From Nocardioides sp. WS12 (GTDB taxonomy: Bacteria; Actinomycetota; Actinomycetes; Propionibacteriales; Nocardioidaceae), in the NCBI RefSeq assembly GCF_014108865.1, contig NZ_CP053928.1:4216001-4280000 (forward strand): DNA of 64,000 nt, given 5' to 3'. Below the pieces are notes generated by a model. It made no database searches and was not told the origin of the DNA. It worked only from the letters and a program-made list of their open reading frames with translations. The position numbers and the translations under genes were made by a program. Positions 41,548 through 50,457 of the stretch are shown here, piece by piece; position 1 is the stretch's first letter, and each line of letters begins with the position of its first letter.

Positions 41548-42675
41548 TCAGGCCAGGACGACCAGGTCGTCGCGGTGGATGACCTCGCGCTCGTAGGCAG
41601 CGCCGAGCTCCTGCTTGAGATCTTTCGAGGACCGGCCCAGCAGGGGCGGCAACTCGGCGGCGTCGAAGTTGACCAGGCCACGGCCGACGACCGCGCCCTC
41701 GGGGTCGCGCAGGTCGACCGGGTCGCCCGCGACGAAGTCGCCCTGGACTCCGGTGATGCCGGCAGCGAGGAGCGAGGCACGTCGTTCGACGACGGCACGG
41801 ACGGCACCGGCGTCGAGCACCAGTGAGCCCTTGGCCTCGGTCGCGTGGCGCAGCCAGAGCAGCCGGATCGGCCGGCGCTTGCCGGTCGCGTGGAACAGGG
41901 TCCCGACCGGTTCGCCGGCCAGGGCCGCGGCGGCACCGTCGGCCGAGGTGAGGACCACCGGAATCCCGGACCCGGTGGCGATGGCTGCCGCGTCGACCTT
42001 GGTGACCATGCCACCGGTGCCGACACCGGCGGCGCCGACGGAACCGACGGTGATGCCGGCGAGGTCGTCGTCGCTGCGCACGTCGGTGACCAGCTTCGCG
42101 CCGGGGCGGGACGGCGGGCCGTCGTACAGGCCATCAACATCGGAGAGCAGCACCAGCAGGTCGGCGTGCACCAGGTGGGCGACGAGCGCCGCGAGGCGGT
42201 CGTTGTCTCCGAACCGGATCTCGCTGGTCGCCACCGTGTCGTTCTCGTTGACGATCGGGATGACACCGAACTCGAGGAGCTTGGCGAAGGTCTGGTGGGC
42301 GTTGCGGTAGTGCGCGCGACGGGTGACGTCGTCAAGGGTCAGCAGCACCTGGCCGGCGGTGAGACCGTGGCGTGCCAGTTCCTCGGTGTAGCGGTGGACG
42401 AGGATGCCCTGCCCGACCGATGCGGCGGCCTGCTGCGCAGCCAGGCCACGCGGACGCTTCTTCAGCCCGAGCGGTGCCAGGCCGGCCGCGATGGCTCCCG
42501 AGGAGACGAGCACGACTTCAGCACCCCGGGCGCGCGCGGCGGCCAGGACGTCGACCAGTGAGCTCACCCGGTCGGGGTCGATCCCACCGGCAGCGGTGGT
42601 CAGCGACGAGGACCCGATCTTGACGACGATCCGGCGGGCGCCGGTCACCACCTCACGGGTCGAGGTCTCACTCAC
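41548..42675 (-). CDS. proB: Glutamate 5-kinase
   Basis: ProB (375 residues) phosphorylates glutamate as the first step of proline synthesis. The amino-acid-kinase domain has RRIVVKIGSSSLT, VLVSSGAIAAGL, PIVNENDTVAT and FGDNDRLAALVAHLV; a C-terminal PUA domain begins near GSLVLDAGAVRAV. The GTG at 42675 overlaps the obg stop by eight bases and fits the family length. proA is not in the window. Confidence 0.96.
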   Translation of the reverse strand: MSETSTREVVTGARRIVVKIGSSSLTTAAGGIDPDRVSSLVDVLAAARARGAEVVLVSSGAIAAGLAPLGLKKRPRGLAAQQAAASVGQGILVHRYTEELARHGLTAGQVLLTLDDVTRRAHYRNAHQTFAKLLEFGVIPIVNENDTVATSEIRFGDNDRLAALVAHLVHADLLVLLSDVDGLYDGPPSRPGAKLVTDVRSDDDLAGITVGSVGAAGVGTGGMVTKVDAAAIATGSGIPVVLTSADGAAAALAGEPVGTLFHATGKRRPIRLLWLRHATEAKGSLVLDAGAVRAVVERRASLLAAGITGVQGDFVAGDPVDLRDPEGAVVGRGLVNFDAAELPPLLGRSSKDLKQELGAAYEREVIHRDDLVVLA

Positions 42676-44230
42676 CGGGGTCTTCCTCGAGCCATGCCTC
42701 GTCTTCGGGCACGGCCGGAGCGACGTCCGGGTCCTCCTCAGAGCCGATCTCGTAGGAGGTCGGCCCGTAGACCTCGGGCTTGTCGATACGGCGGGCCACG
42801 TCGGCACGCGTCTCACCCTCGGCGCGCTCGCCGAGCTTGGCCTGGATCTCACGACGGCGAAGGGCCGCCTGGCGGTCGTCCTGGAATCGATCGTCCTCGC
42901 CACGGCGAGACAGGTTCTCGGCACCGGCATCCACACCGGGCTTGAAGTCGAAGACCACCGAGTTGTCGGTGGGCCCGATCAGCACGGGGTCACCAGCCTC
43001 GGCCCCCAACTGCAGCAGGCGCGTCTCGACGCCGAGTCGGTTGAGTCGGTCGGCGAGGTAGCCGACGGCCTCGTCGTTGCTGAAGTTGGTCTGGCGCACC
43101 CAGCGCTCGGGCTTCTTGCCGATGACCCGCCAGCCGGCCTTGGTTTGCGTGATCGTGAAGCCGTCGTCGTCGACCGCCTTGGGGCGCACGACGATCCGGG
43201 TCGGAATCTCGGCCAACTGGGCCTTGCGCGACTCCTGGACGATCTCGGCCATCGCGAAGATGAGTTCGCGGGTCCCTTCGCCCGACATGGCGGAGATCTC
43301 GAAGACGCGGTGTCCCTGCGCGCGCAGGTCCTCCACGACCATCTCGGAGATGCCGCGGCCGTCGGGGACGTCGACCTTGTTGAGCGCGATCAGGCGGGGA
43401 CGGTCCTCGAGGCCGCCGTAGCGGCTCAGCTCGCCCTCGATGACGTCGAGGTCATCGGCGGGGTTGCGGCCGGGCTCCAGTGTCGCGGTGTCCAGGACGT
43501 GCACCAGTGCGGCGCACCGCTCGACGTGGCGCAGGAAGTCGTGCCCCAGGCCACGACCCTCCGCGGCCCCCTCGATCAGGCCGGGGACGTCGGCGACAGT
43601 GAAGGTGAAGTCACCCGCGGTGACGACACCGAGGTTGGGGATGAGTGTGGTGAAGGGGTAGTCGGCGATCTTGGGCCGGGCCCGGGAGATCGCGGCGATC
43701 AGACTGGACTTGCCCGCGCTGGGGAACCCGACCAGCCCGACGTCCGCGACGACCTTGAGCTCCATGACGATCTCGAGCTCGTCGCCGGGCTCACCCAGCA
43801 GAGCGAAGCCGGGCGCCTTGCGCGACTTCGATGCCAAAGACGCGTTGCCGAGACCGCCACGGCCACCTTCGGCCACGACGAGCTCGGTTCCGGCGCCAGT
43901 GAGGTCGGCGATGACTTCGCCGTTGCGGTGCTTGACGACGGTGCCGTCGGGGACCCGCAGGATGATGTCCGCGCCGTGCGCGCCATTCTTGTGATCACCG
44001 GCACCCATGGCGCCGTGCTCGGCCTGGCGCTTGGAACTGTGGTGATACTCCAGCAACGTGGTGACGTCGGGGTCAACCCGCAGGATCACCGAGCCGCCGG
44101 GCCCGCCGTTGCCGCCGTCGGGGCCGCCGAGCGGCTTGAACTTCTCACGGTGGACGGACGCGACCCCGTGACCGCCCCGGCCGGCAGCGACAGTGAGCGT
44201 CACGCGGTCGACGAAGGAGGGAACAGCCAT
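42668..44230 (-). CDS. obg: Obg-family GTPase
   Basis: Obg (520 residues) is an essential GTPase of 50S assembly and stress signalling. The Gly-rich Obg fold is at residues about 1-160 (GRGGHGVASVHREKF, GGPDGGNGGPGGS). The G domain contains GFPSAGKSSLIAA, DVPGLIEGAAEGRGLG and NKVD. An OCT domain lies near 345-430 and an acidic tail (SEEDPDVAPAVPEDEA) ends the protein. It follows rpmA after 83 bp with a hairpin between, as in other actinobacteria. Confidence 0.97.
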   Translation of the reverse strand: MAVPSFVDRVTLTVAAGRGGHGVASVHREKFKPLGGPDGGNGGPGGSVILRVDPDVTTLLEYHHSSKRQAEHGAMGAGDHKNGAHGADIILRVPDGTVVKHRNGEVIADLTGAGTELVVAEGGRGGLGNASLASKSRKAPGFALLGEPGDELEIVMELKVVADVGLVGFPSAGKSSLIAAISRARPKIADYPFTTLIPNLGVVTAGDFTFTVADVPGLIEGAAEGRGLGHDFLRHVERCAALVHVLDTATLEPGRNPADDLDVIEGELSRYGGLEDRPRLIALNKVDVPDGRGISEMVVEDLRAQGHRVFEISAMSGEGTRELIFAMAEIVQESRKAQLAEIPTRIVVRPKAVDDDGFTITQTKAGWRVIGKKPERWVRQTNFSNDEAVGYLADRLNRLGVETRLLQLGAEAGDPVLIGPTDNSVVFDFKPGVDAGAENLSRRGEDDRFQDDRQAALRRREIQAKLGERAEGETRADVARRIDKPEVYGPTSYEIGSEEDPDVAPAVPEDEAWLEEDPGE

Positions 44231-44251
44231 GGGATCAGTCTTTCAGTAGAA

Positions 44252-44287
44252 AATGGCGAAAGGCGCCCCGCGTGACGGGACGCCCTT
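44252..44287 (-). terminator. Hairpin between rpmA and obg (possible partial terminator)
   Basis: On the minus strand GGGCGTCCCG pairs with CGGGGCGCC around a short loop, followed by TTTCGCCATTTTC. It may uncouple abundant ribosomal-protein mRNA from obg-proB by partial termination. Confidence 0.6.
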
Positions 44288-44313
44288 CGAAACCAGGTCA
44301 GATGAGCGTCAGC

Positions 44314-44568
44314 TCATTCACCCGGGACGATGTTGATGACCTTGCGGCCACGCTTCTTGCCGAACTCGACGGCACCGGGGATCAGCGCGAACAGCGTGTC
44401 GTCGCCACCGCGACCCACGCCGGAGCCCGGGTGGAAGTGGGTGCCACGCTGGCGAACGATGATCTCGCCGGCGCTGACGACCTGGCCGCCGAAGCGCTTC
44501 ACGCCGAGGCGCTGAGCGTTGGAGTCGCGCCCGTTCTTGGTGGACGCTGCGCCCTTCTTGTGTGCCAT
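44314..44568 (-). CDS. rpmA: 50S ribosomal protein L27
   Basis: L27 (84 residues) sits near the peptidyl transferase centre. It begins MAHKKGAASTKNGRDSNAQR, the standard sequence without the N-terminal extension that Firmicutes cleave off, and contains VKRFGGQVVSAGEIIVRQRG. It follows rplU by 35 bp with AGGAGG-like upstream sequence. Length and motifs are normal. Confidence 0.98.
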   Translation of the reverse strand: MAHKKGAASTKNGRDSNAQRLGVKRFGGQVVSAGEIIVRQRGTHFHPGSGVGRGGDDTLFALIPGAVEFGKKRGRKVINIVPGE

Positions 44569-44603
44569 GTTTCAGTCCTTTAGGAGGAGAGAACCCGCAG
44601 GGT

Positions 44604-44909
44604 TCAGAGAGAGATGTCGGTGACCTTGACCTGGGTGTACTTCTGGCGGTGACCCTGGCGCTTCTTGTAGCCGGTCTTGTTCTTGTACTTCTGGATGATG
44701 ATCTTCGGGCCCTTGGTGGCACCGAGGACCTCAACCGTCACCGACGCCTTCTCGAGGCCAGTGCTGGTCACGGTCTCACCGTCGACGGTGAGGACCACCG
44801 GCAGCGTGAGGGTGTCGCCGACCGGCGTAGCGCACTTGTCGATCTCGAAGACGTCGCCGACCTCGACCTTTTCCTGCTTCGCGCCTGCGCGCACGATCGC
44901 GTACACCAC
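44604..44909 (-). CDS. rplU: 50S ribosomal protein L21
   Basis: L21 (101 residues) binds 23S rRNA. It has AIVRAGAKQEKVEVGD at the N-terminus and QKYKNKTGYKKRQGHRQKYT near the C-terminus. Two GTG codons in a row (44909 and 44906) can start it; AAGGAG is six bases from the first. A likely promoter is about 100 bp upstream, so the mRNA has a leader. Confidence 0.97.
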   Translation of the reverse strand: MVYAIVRAGAKQEKVEVGDVFEIDKCATPVGDTLTLPVVLTVDGETVTSTGLEKASVTVEVLGATKGPKIIIQKYKNKTGYKKRQGHRQKYTQVKVTDISL

Positions 44910-45009
44910 CGCGGGCTCCTTCTCACGTCAACGTTCGGGTCTGCGGCACACACAGCTAGGTTTCGCCGGGCGCCAGCAGAACGGCGCACCTGCGGCGCAC
45001 CGACGGTCA

Positions 45010-45038
45010 ATACTACGGTTCGGGCCGGTATCCACCAA
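45010..45038 (-). promoter_or_regulatory. Candidate promoter of rplU-rpmA
   Basis: On the minus strand TTGGTG (45038-45033), a 17-bp spacer and TAGTAT (45015-45010) match a housekeeping promoter. It gives a leader of about 95 nt that contains a direct repeat GGTGCGCCG and may form hairpins. Confidence 0.5.
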
Positions 45039-45061
45039 AACGATGGACCCGCCCCGTCCTG

Positions 45062-48000
45062 TCAGCGCTTGCCAGCGCCCTTCTTCTTGATCGGCACGTG
45101 GGCCACGTGCGGCTCCTCGGCGTCTGCACCAGGCGCCTCGACAGCCGGTACGGCGGCGGCAGGCGGTCCAGCCGGACGGCTGGCCGAGCTGCGGCGGGTC
45201 CGCGTGACGACCTTGGTCGTTGCGACCGGCGCAGGCGCCGGCTCCTCGACGGGGGCTTCTTCGACCACCACGGGGGCCTCTTCGACCACCACGGGAGCCT
45301 CTTCGACCACCACGGGAGCTTCTTCGACCACCACGGGAGCTTCTTCGACCACCACGGGGGCCTCTTCGACCACCACGGGGGCCTCTTCGACCACCACGGG
45401 GGCCTCTTCGACCACCACGGGGGCCTCGTCAACCACCACGGGGGCCTCGTCCGTCACGTCGTCCTGGCCTTCGTCGGCGTGCTTGGCCATCGCTGCGACG
45501 TCCTTCGGGGACGGAACAGTCGGCTTGGCGGCCGCACCGTTGTCCGCCGGAGCGTCGCCCTGGCCCTTCGGCTTGGCCTTGCGACGGTTGTTGCTGCGAC
45601 GCCCCTCTTCGGGCTCACCGCCACCGCCGCCACCCTTGGGGGCGACCGGGAGGTCGTGGACGATGAGGCCACGGCCCTGGCAGTGCGAGCAGGTCTCGCT
45701 GAACGCCTCGACGAGGCCGGTGCCGATGCGCTTGCGCGTCATCTGGACCAGGCCGAGCGAGGTGACCTCGGCGACCTGGTGGCGGGTGCGGTCGCGGCCC
45801 AGGCATTCGACCATGCGGCGGAGGACCAGGTCACGGTTCGCCTCGAGCACCATGTCGATGAAGTCGACCACGATGATGCCGCCGATGTCGCGCAGGCGGA
45901 GCTGGCGCACGATCTCTTCGGCCGCTTCGAGGTTGTTCTTGGTGACCGTCTCCTCGAGGTTGCCGCCGGAGCCGGTGAACTTGCCGGTGTTGACGTCGAC
46001 GACCGTCATCGCCTCGGTGCGGTCGATGACGAGCGAGCCACCGGAGGGCAGCCAGACCTTGCGGTCCAGGCCCTTGGCGATCTGCTCGTCGATCCGGTGC
46101 ACCGTGAACAGGTCGGCGGCCGAGGGGTCCTGGCGCTCGACGCGGTCCGAGAGATCGGGAGCGATCTGGTCGACGTACTCCTTGACGGAGCTCCAGGCGT
46201 CCTCGCCCTGGATGACGAGCTTGGAGAAGTCCTCGGTGAAGAGGTCGCGGACGACCTTGAGGGTCAGGTCGGGCTCACCGTGCAGGAGCTGCGGGGCGTT
46301 GCCCTTGGCGACCTTGGCCTCGATGTCGTCCCACTTGGCCTTGAGGCGCTCGACGTCGCGGGTGAGCTCGTCCTCGGACGCACCCTCGGCGGCGGTACGC
46401 ACGATGACACCGGCCGACGCGGGGACGGCCTCCTTGAGCAGGGCCTTCAGGCGCGACCGCTCGGTGTCCGGCAGCTTGCGCGAGATGCCTGAGGTGGTGC
46501 CGTCGGGCACGTAGACCAGGAAGCGGCCCGCGAGGCTGACCTGGCTGGTGAGCCGGGCGCCCTTGTGACCGATCGGGTCCTTGCTGACCTGGACCAGGAT
46601 GGTCTGACCGGACTGCAGGACCGACTCGATCTTGCGGGGCTGGCCGTCCTTGTGGCCGAGGGCGGACCAGTTGACCTCGCCGGCGTACAGGACCGCGTTG
46701 CGGCCCTTGCCGATGTCGATGAACGCGGCCTCCATGGACGGCAGGACGTTCTGCACCCGACCGAGGTAGACGTTGCCGATGAGCGAGGTCTGCGACTCGC
46801 GGGCGACGTAGTGCTCGACGAGGACCTTGTCCTCGAGAACGGCGATCTGGGTGAGGTCCTTGCGCTGGCGCACGACCATGACGCGCTCGACCGACTCGCG
46901 GCGGGCCAGGAACTCGGCCTCGCTCACGATCGGTGCGCGGCGGCGGCCGGCTTCGCGACCTTCACGGCGGCGCTGCTTCTTGGCCTCGAGGCGGGTGGAC
47001 CCGGCGATGCTGGTGATCTCGTCCTCGGCCGAGCGCGGCTTGCGGACACGGGTGACGGTGTTCTCGGGGTCATCCCCGCCGTCGCCACCCTGGCCGCCGC
47101 CACCTTCACCGGTACGACGACGGCGACGCCGACGACGCGAGGAGGTCGAACCGCCCGGTCCCCCGCCTTCACCGTCGGTGTCGTTCTCGTCGTTCTCGTC
47201 GGACGTGTCGTCGCCCTCGGCGGCCGCAGCCGCATCGGCGTCGGCCTTCGCGCGGGCCTGGGCGTTGCCGCCGCCCTGGCGCTGACGCTGGCGCTGGCCG
47301 TTGTTGCCACCATTCGCGGCGCGAGCGGGCGCCTTCTCCTGGTCGGCGTCGGTGCTCTCGCCGGACTCGTCGGTCTCGTCGGACTCGTTGGAGTCGGAGC
47401 CCTCGGCACCTTCGGCGTCGTCGGAGTCCTCGTCGCCCTCGCCGCCGGCGTTGCCCGCACCAGCAGGCTTGCGGCGACGGCGGCCGCCGCGACGGCGGCG
47501 GCGGCGAGCAGCGTTGGCCGACGTCGAGCCACCCTCGGTGCCCTCGTCGTCGTCCTCGTCACCCTCGTCGTCGTCCGAGTCCTCGTCCGGTTCGGCGGCA
47601 GGCGCCTCGGCGTCGGCGGGCGTGACCACGGCGTCGGTGGTCTCCTCGTCCTCCTCGGTCTCCTCGTCGGTCGCTGCGGGAACAGCGGTCGTGTCAGGAG
47701 CCTGGAACAGGACAGCGGTGTTGCGGGCCGGCCGCGAGGAGCGGGTCCGGGTCGTCACCGTGGTGGTGCGCGCCTCGGAGACCGGTGCCGTCTCGGCAGC
47801 CGGCTCGGTGGCCGGCTCGGAGGCGGGCTCGGTGGCGGGCTCGTCGGTCAGGAGCAACTGCTCCGACGTGGGAGCCGCGGCCTTCTTCGCCGGGGTCTTC
47901 TTCGCGGCCGTCTTCTTGGCCGTGGTCTTCTTCGCAGCCGTCTTCTTGGCGGCCGTCTTCTTCGCGGGCTTCTCGCCTGCGGACTCGCCAGCGTCAGCCT

Positions 48001-48202
48001 CGGGCTTCGCGGCCGTCTTCTTGGCGGTGGTCTTCTTCGCCGCCGTCTTGCGCGGGGCGGTCTTCTTCGCCGCGGTCTTCGCGGCAGGCTTCTGCGCAGA
48101 TGCCTCGGCCGGGGTCTCGACCGTGGCGACCGCCTCGGCGGGAGCCTCTGCCGGCGTGTCGCCCGGCGTGTCGATCGGGTTGTTGGTGGGCGCGTCCGTC
48201 AT
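45062..48202 (-). CDS. rne: Ribonuclease E/G family protein with long disordered ends
   Basis: This 1046-residue endoribonuclease processes rRNA and starts mRNA decay. The first about 400 residues are low-complexity: Lys/Ala/Thr repeats (KKTAAKKTT type, residues about 45-105), acidic stretches, and Arg-rich runs that may bind RNA. The catalytic part has an S1 domain (GNVYLGRVQNVLPSMEAAFI), DNase-I-like domain with VVDVNTGKF and VVDFIDM (metal Asp residues), and Zn-link CSHCQGRG. The tail has nine EEAPVVV-type repeats, then a basic end. ATG 48202 has GAGGAG upstream. Actinobacterial RNase E has this split-tail layout. Confidence 0.95.
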   Translation of the reverse strand: MTDAPTNNPIDTPGDTPAEAPAEAVATVETPAEASAQKPAAKTAAKKTAPRKTAAKKTTAKKTAAKPEADAGESAGEKPAKKTAAKKTAAKKTTAKKTAAKKTPAKKAAAPTSEQLLLTDEPATEPASEPATEPAAETAPVSEARTTTVTTRTRSSRPARNTAVLFQAPDTTAVPAATDEETEEDEETTDAVVTPADAEAPAAEPDEDSDDDEGDEDDDEGTEGGSTSANAARRRRRRGGRRRRKPAGAGNAGGEGDEDSDDAEGAEGSDSNESDETDESGESTDADQEKAPARAANGGNNGQRQRQRQGGGNAQARAKADADAAAAAEGDDTSDENDENDTDGEGGGPGGSTSSRRRRRRRRTGEGGGGQGGDGGDDPENTVTRVRKPRSAEDEITSIAGSTRLEAKKQRRREGREAGRRRAPIVSEAEFLARRESVERVMVVRQRKDLTQIAVLEDKVLVEHYVARESQTSLIGNVYLGRVQNVLPSMEAAFIDIGKGRNAVLYAGEVNWSALGHKDGQPRKIESVLQSGQTILVQVSKDPIGHKGARLTSQVSLAGRFLVYVPDGTTSGISRKLPDTERSRLKALLKEAVPASAGVIVRTAAEGASEDELTRDVERLKAKWDDIEAKVAKGNAPQLLHGEPDLTLKVVRDLFTEDFSKLVIQGEDAWSSVKEYVDQIAPDLSDRVERQDPSAADLFTVHRIDEQIAKGLDRKVWLPSGGSLVIDRTEAMTVVDVNTGKFTGSGGNLEETVTKNNLEAAEEIVRQLRLRDIGGIIVVDFIDMVLEANRDLVLRRMVECLGRDRTRHQVAEVTSLGLVQMTRKRIGTGLVEAFSETCSHCQGRGLIVHDLPVAPKGGGGGGEPEEGRRSNNRRKAKPKGQGDAPADNGAAAKPTVPSPKDVAAMAKHADEGQDDVTDEAPVVVDEAPVVVEEAPVVVEEAPVVVEEAPVVVEEAPVVVEEAPVVVEEAPVVVEEAPVVVEEAPVEEPAPAPVATTKVVTRTRRSSASRPAGPPAAAVPAVEAPGADAEEPHVAHVPIKKKGAGKR
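45263..45451 (-). repeat. Nine tandem 21-bp repeats in the rne 3' region
   Basis: Nine near-identical 21-bp units encode EEAPVVV (two with Asp instead of Glu) at residues about 918-980. Differences are mostly synonymous (GGGGCC versus GGAGCT). This is a coding minisatellite able to change copy number in frame. Confidence 0.9.
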
Positions 48203-48504
48203 TGCGGTACTCCTCACCCGGGCCCGCTCTCGCGCCCCGGGGTGTCATCGACACGCACCCGGGGGTCGTGTCGTAAGCCTTCGTGGGACGACACCCTCCG
48301 CACAGCGTCACTGGAATTCGGACCTTCACCTGCCGCGGTCGCCTTGTGCGTCGCGTCGGGCGGGGTCTGATCTCCACCGTGCCGTCCGGCAGTCACACCT
48401 ACCGGGCGGCGAGAACGTCGTCAGATCTCCCTGCGCTCTCCTGTAGGACGCGCACGGGGTGGATCCTGTGGCGAGTATCGCACACAGGGTTCACCCGGGA
48501 GGTA
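48203..48504 (-). other. 302-bp gap upstream of rne (probable long 5' leader)
   Basis: No convincing ORF or RNA family is seen. On the minus strand GATACT at about 48474-48469 could be a -10 element, which would give an rne leader of about 260 nt. GC-rich self-complementary stretches (for example CGGGCCCGGGT near the gene) could fold. Autoregulation through a long leader is known for E. coli rne, but no similarity to it is visible. Confidence 0.35.
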
Positions 48505-49221
48505 TCAACGAGATGCGAGCGGGTCGCCGATCTCGCCGGTCTCCCGGTCGAGCAGCCCCTGGGCGACCCGCGTGAGCAGGACCGTCGGAGGGGTGTCGAA
48601 GCCGGCGACCTGAGCCAGACCCGTGAGCAGGTCGTCGGGTCGTACGGCGGGCACGGAGTGCTCGAGCACGAGGTCCAGGCCCCCCTCGGCGGTGACCTTG
48701 AGCCGGACCACGGCCGCGCGGCAGTCGAAGCTGCGCACGCCCTTCTTGGTCATCCGTTCGACGAGAACCGACTCGGTGGCGAGGAAAGCGGCGACGGCGC
48801 TGGCGAGGTCCGCAGGCGCGTCCGGCAGGTCGATCTGCCAGTGGCTGGCGGTGAGCAGGTCCGACAGCGACCCGGGGATGGTGTTCGCGCCGTCCACGGC
48901 CGTGACGACGTCCAGTCCGTCGGGGAGCACCGCGTCGAGTTCGCGGCCGATGTCGGCGGGGTCCCCGGCCATCGACAGTCCGAGCTCGACGTACTCCGAC
49001 TCACTGGCCGAACCGGTCGGCGCCGCGCCGGCGTAGGAGATGCGGGGGTGCGGGTGGAACCCGGACGAGTAGGCCATCGGGATCCCGGCACGCACCACGG
49101 CGCGCTCGATCGCACGGCTGACGTCGCGGTGGCTGGTGAAGCGCAACCGGCCGCGCTTGGCGTACCTGATCCGCACCTTCTGGACCGGGGGTGCCTGCTG
49201 CTCGGGTTGCTGACGACTCAC
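48505..49221 (-). CDS. TIGR03936/DUF2344 radical-SAM-linked protein
   Basis: This 238-residue protein matches the DUF2344 family: QKVRIRYAKRGRLRFTSHRD, RAIERAVVRAGIPMAYSSGF, HPHPRISYA and ESEYVELGL. It usually sits beside, or is fused to, a B12-binding radical SAM protein and then rne. Here that partner is 5.5 kb away at 54765-56705. Its role is unknown; RNA modification has been suggested from context. GTG start, with TAGCAT seven bases before it. Confidence 0.93.
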   Translation of the reverse strand: MSRQQPEQQAPPVQKVRIRYAKRGRLRFTSHRDVSRAIERAVVRAGIPMAYSSGFHPHPRISYAGAAPTGSASESEYVELGLSMAGDPADIGRELDAVLPDGLDVVTAVDGANTIPGSLSDLLTASHWQIDLPDAPADLASAVAAFLATESVLVERMTKKGVRSFDCRAAVVRLKVTAEGGLDLVLEHSVPAVRPDDLLTGLAQVAGFDTPPTVLLTRVAQGLLDRETGEIGDPLASR

Positions 49222-49228
49222 GGGCCGA

Positions 49229-49234
49229 ATGCTA
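49229..49234 (-). promoter_or_regulatory. Candidate -10 element (TAGCAT) of the DUF2344 gene
   Basis: TAGCAT lies seven bases before the GTG start, without a ribosome site. The gene therefore probably has its own leaderless promoter, although it is separated from its usual partner. Confidence 0.4.
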
Positions 49235-49236
49235 GG

Positions 49237-50427
49237 TCAGGGAAGGACGGCGCCGCGCATCTGCGGCGAGGCATAGACGTTGGTGATCCGGACGCCGTCG
49301 AGCCACCCGGTCAGCCGCTCCGCCTCGCGCTCCAGCGCAGCGCGGGCCTGTGCTCCGACCTCCTCGCGGAGCACCAGGTGCACCCGGGCGTCGTCGTCCT
49401 GCACCCAGCACCCCACGATCCGGCCGTCCCACCACGCGGTGTTGCCGGCGTTGCCGTTGCTGTCGAAGAGGTACGGCGTGTCGGCGGGGTCGAGGTAGAA
49501 GGCCCGCTCCTTCCACCCCATGACCGTCGGATCGAGTGTCGGCAGCAGCGCGGCCCACGGTTCGACCGGTTCGGCGGGGTCGGTGTCGTCGGGCAGCACC
49601 CAGCCGGTCGCGCCCCCGTCGAGCCCGACCTCGACCGCACCGACGTCGGCGAGGGCGCGGCGCACGATCGTCTTCGTCGCCCCGAGCCACCAGACGACGT
49701 CGTTCTCGGTGCCGGGGCCGAAGGTCGTGAGCCAACGGCGGACGAGTTCGGCATACCCCTCCGCGTCGGGCACGGGCGACACGTCGGCACCGAGCCAGGC
49801 GGCAGTGGTCGTCCAGGTCGGCAAGTTGCGCCGCCAGTGTCCGGCGTTGCTCGCCCGTACGACGCGTCCCTCCGCGCCGAGCATGATCATCACCCACGAA
49901 CCGACCGGGAAGTTGCCGCCCCACTTCTTCCCGGGGTCACCGATGCTGATCCGGTCGTCGAGGACGGGGACCAGGTCGCGCACCTCCCGCGTCGTGCGCG
50001 GCTGGCCGTCGGCGAGGACCGCGAGTACGGCGGCCGCCGCCTCGTCGATCCACGCAGCCACCGCCTCCGGCCCCTCCGCAAGGCCTGCCGCAGCCACGTT
50101 CTTGGCGAGCTGGGCGCGCTGCTGCCCCGCGACGCGCGCCGAAGCACTCCCCCACGTCGCCGGCAGCAGGTCGCGTGGAAACACGAAGAGGGTGCGCCGC
50201 ATCGCCAACTGCTTGACCAGGCTCCGGTCGTCGTACAACGCGGCGTCGACGTCGGCCACCGTGACGCCCTCGACCCGCGCCCACAGGGCGAGGTGGACCG
50301 TCGCTGCCTCGGTCGCGTGCAGAACGGTCATCGCGTGGGCCGCTTCATCGACGGAAGGAAGCCGTCGGGCGAGGCCGTGCCGAACCGCGAGACGACGGCG
50401 GCGATCTGCATCGGTGATGTGAAGCAC
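49237..50427 (-). CDS. Winged-helix DNA-binding domain protein (HTH_42/DUF1006 family)
   Basis: This 396-residue protein belongs to the AlkX/YcaQ-like winged-helix superfamily: N-terminal LHITDADRRRRLAVRHGLAR, LHATEAATVHLALWARV, RTLFVFPRDLLPATW; middle SIGDPGKKWGGNFPVGSW; and C-terminal VMGWKERAFYLDP, YLFDSNGNAGNTAWWDGRIVG. Relatives include DNA glycosylases for crosslinks, but this actinobacterial branch is uncharacterised. GTG 50427 matches the family start; ATG 50445 is possible. Its promoter faces the divergent DUF4190 gene, 30 bp away. Confidence 0.87.
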   Translation of the reverse strand: MLHITDADRRRRLAVRHGLARRLPSVDEAAHAMTVLHATEAATVHLALWARVEGVTVADVDAALYDDRSLVKQLAMRRTLFVFPRDLLPATWGSASARVAGQQRAQLAKNVAAAGLAEGPEAVAAWIDEAAAAVLAVLADGQPRTTREVRDLVPVLDDRISIGDPGKKWGGNFPVGSWVMIMLGAEGRVVRASNAGHWRRNLPTWTTTAAWLGADVSPVPDAEGYAELVRRWLTTFGPGTENDVVWWLGATKTIVRRALADVGAVEVGLDGGATGWVLPDDTDPAEPVEPWAALLPTLDPTVMGWKERAFYLDPADTPYLFDSNGNAGNTAWWDGRIVGCWVQDDDARVHLVLREEVGAQARAALEREAERLTGWLDGVRITNVYASPQMRGAVLP

Positions 50428-50445
50428 CCCACCATCGTTGCCCAT

Positions 50446-50451
50446 TAGGGT
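50446..50451 (+). promoter_or_regulatory. Candidate -10 element (TAGGGT) of the first DUF4190 gene
   Basis: TAGGGT lies six bases before GTG at 50458; no ribosome site is present. The gene is probably leaderless. Confidence 0.4.
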
Positions 50452-50457
50452 GTGCGG

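Noticed and set aside
45263..45451. Regular repeats resembling a CRISPR array
   Set aside because: Repeats are contiguous 21-mers without spacers, in frame inside rne, and no cas genes are present.
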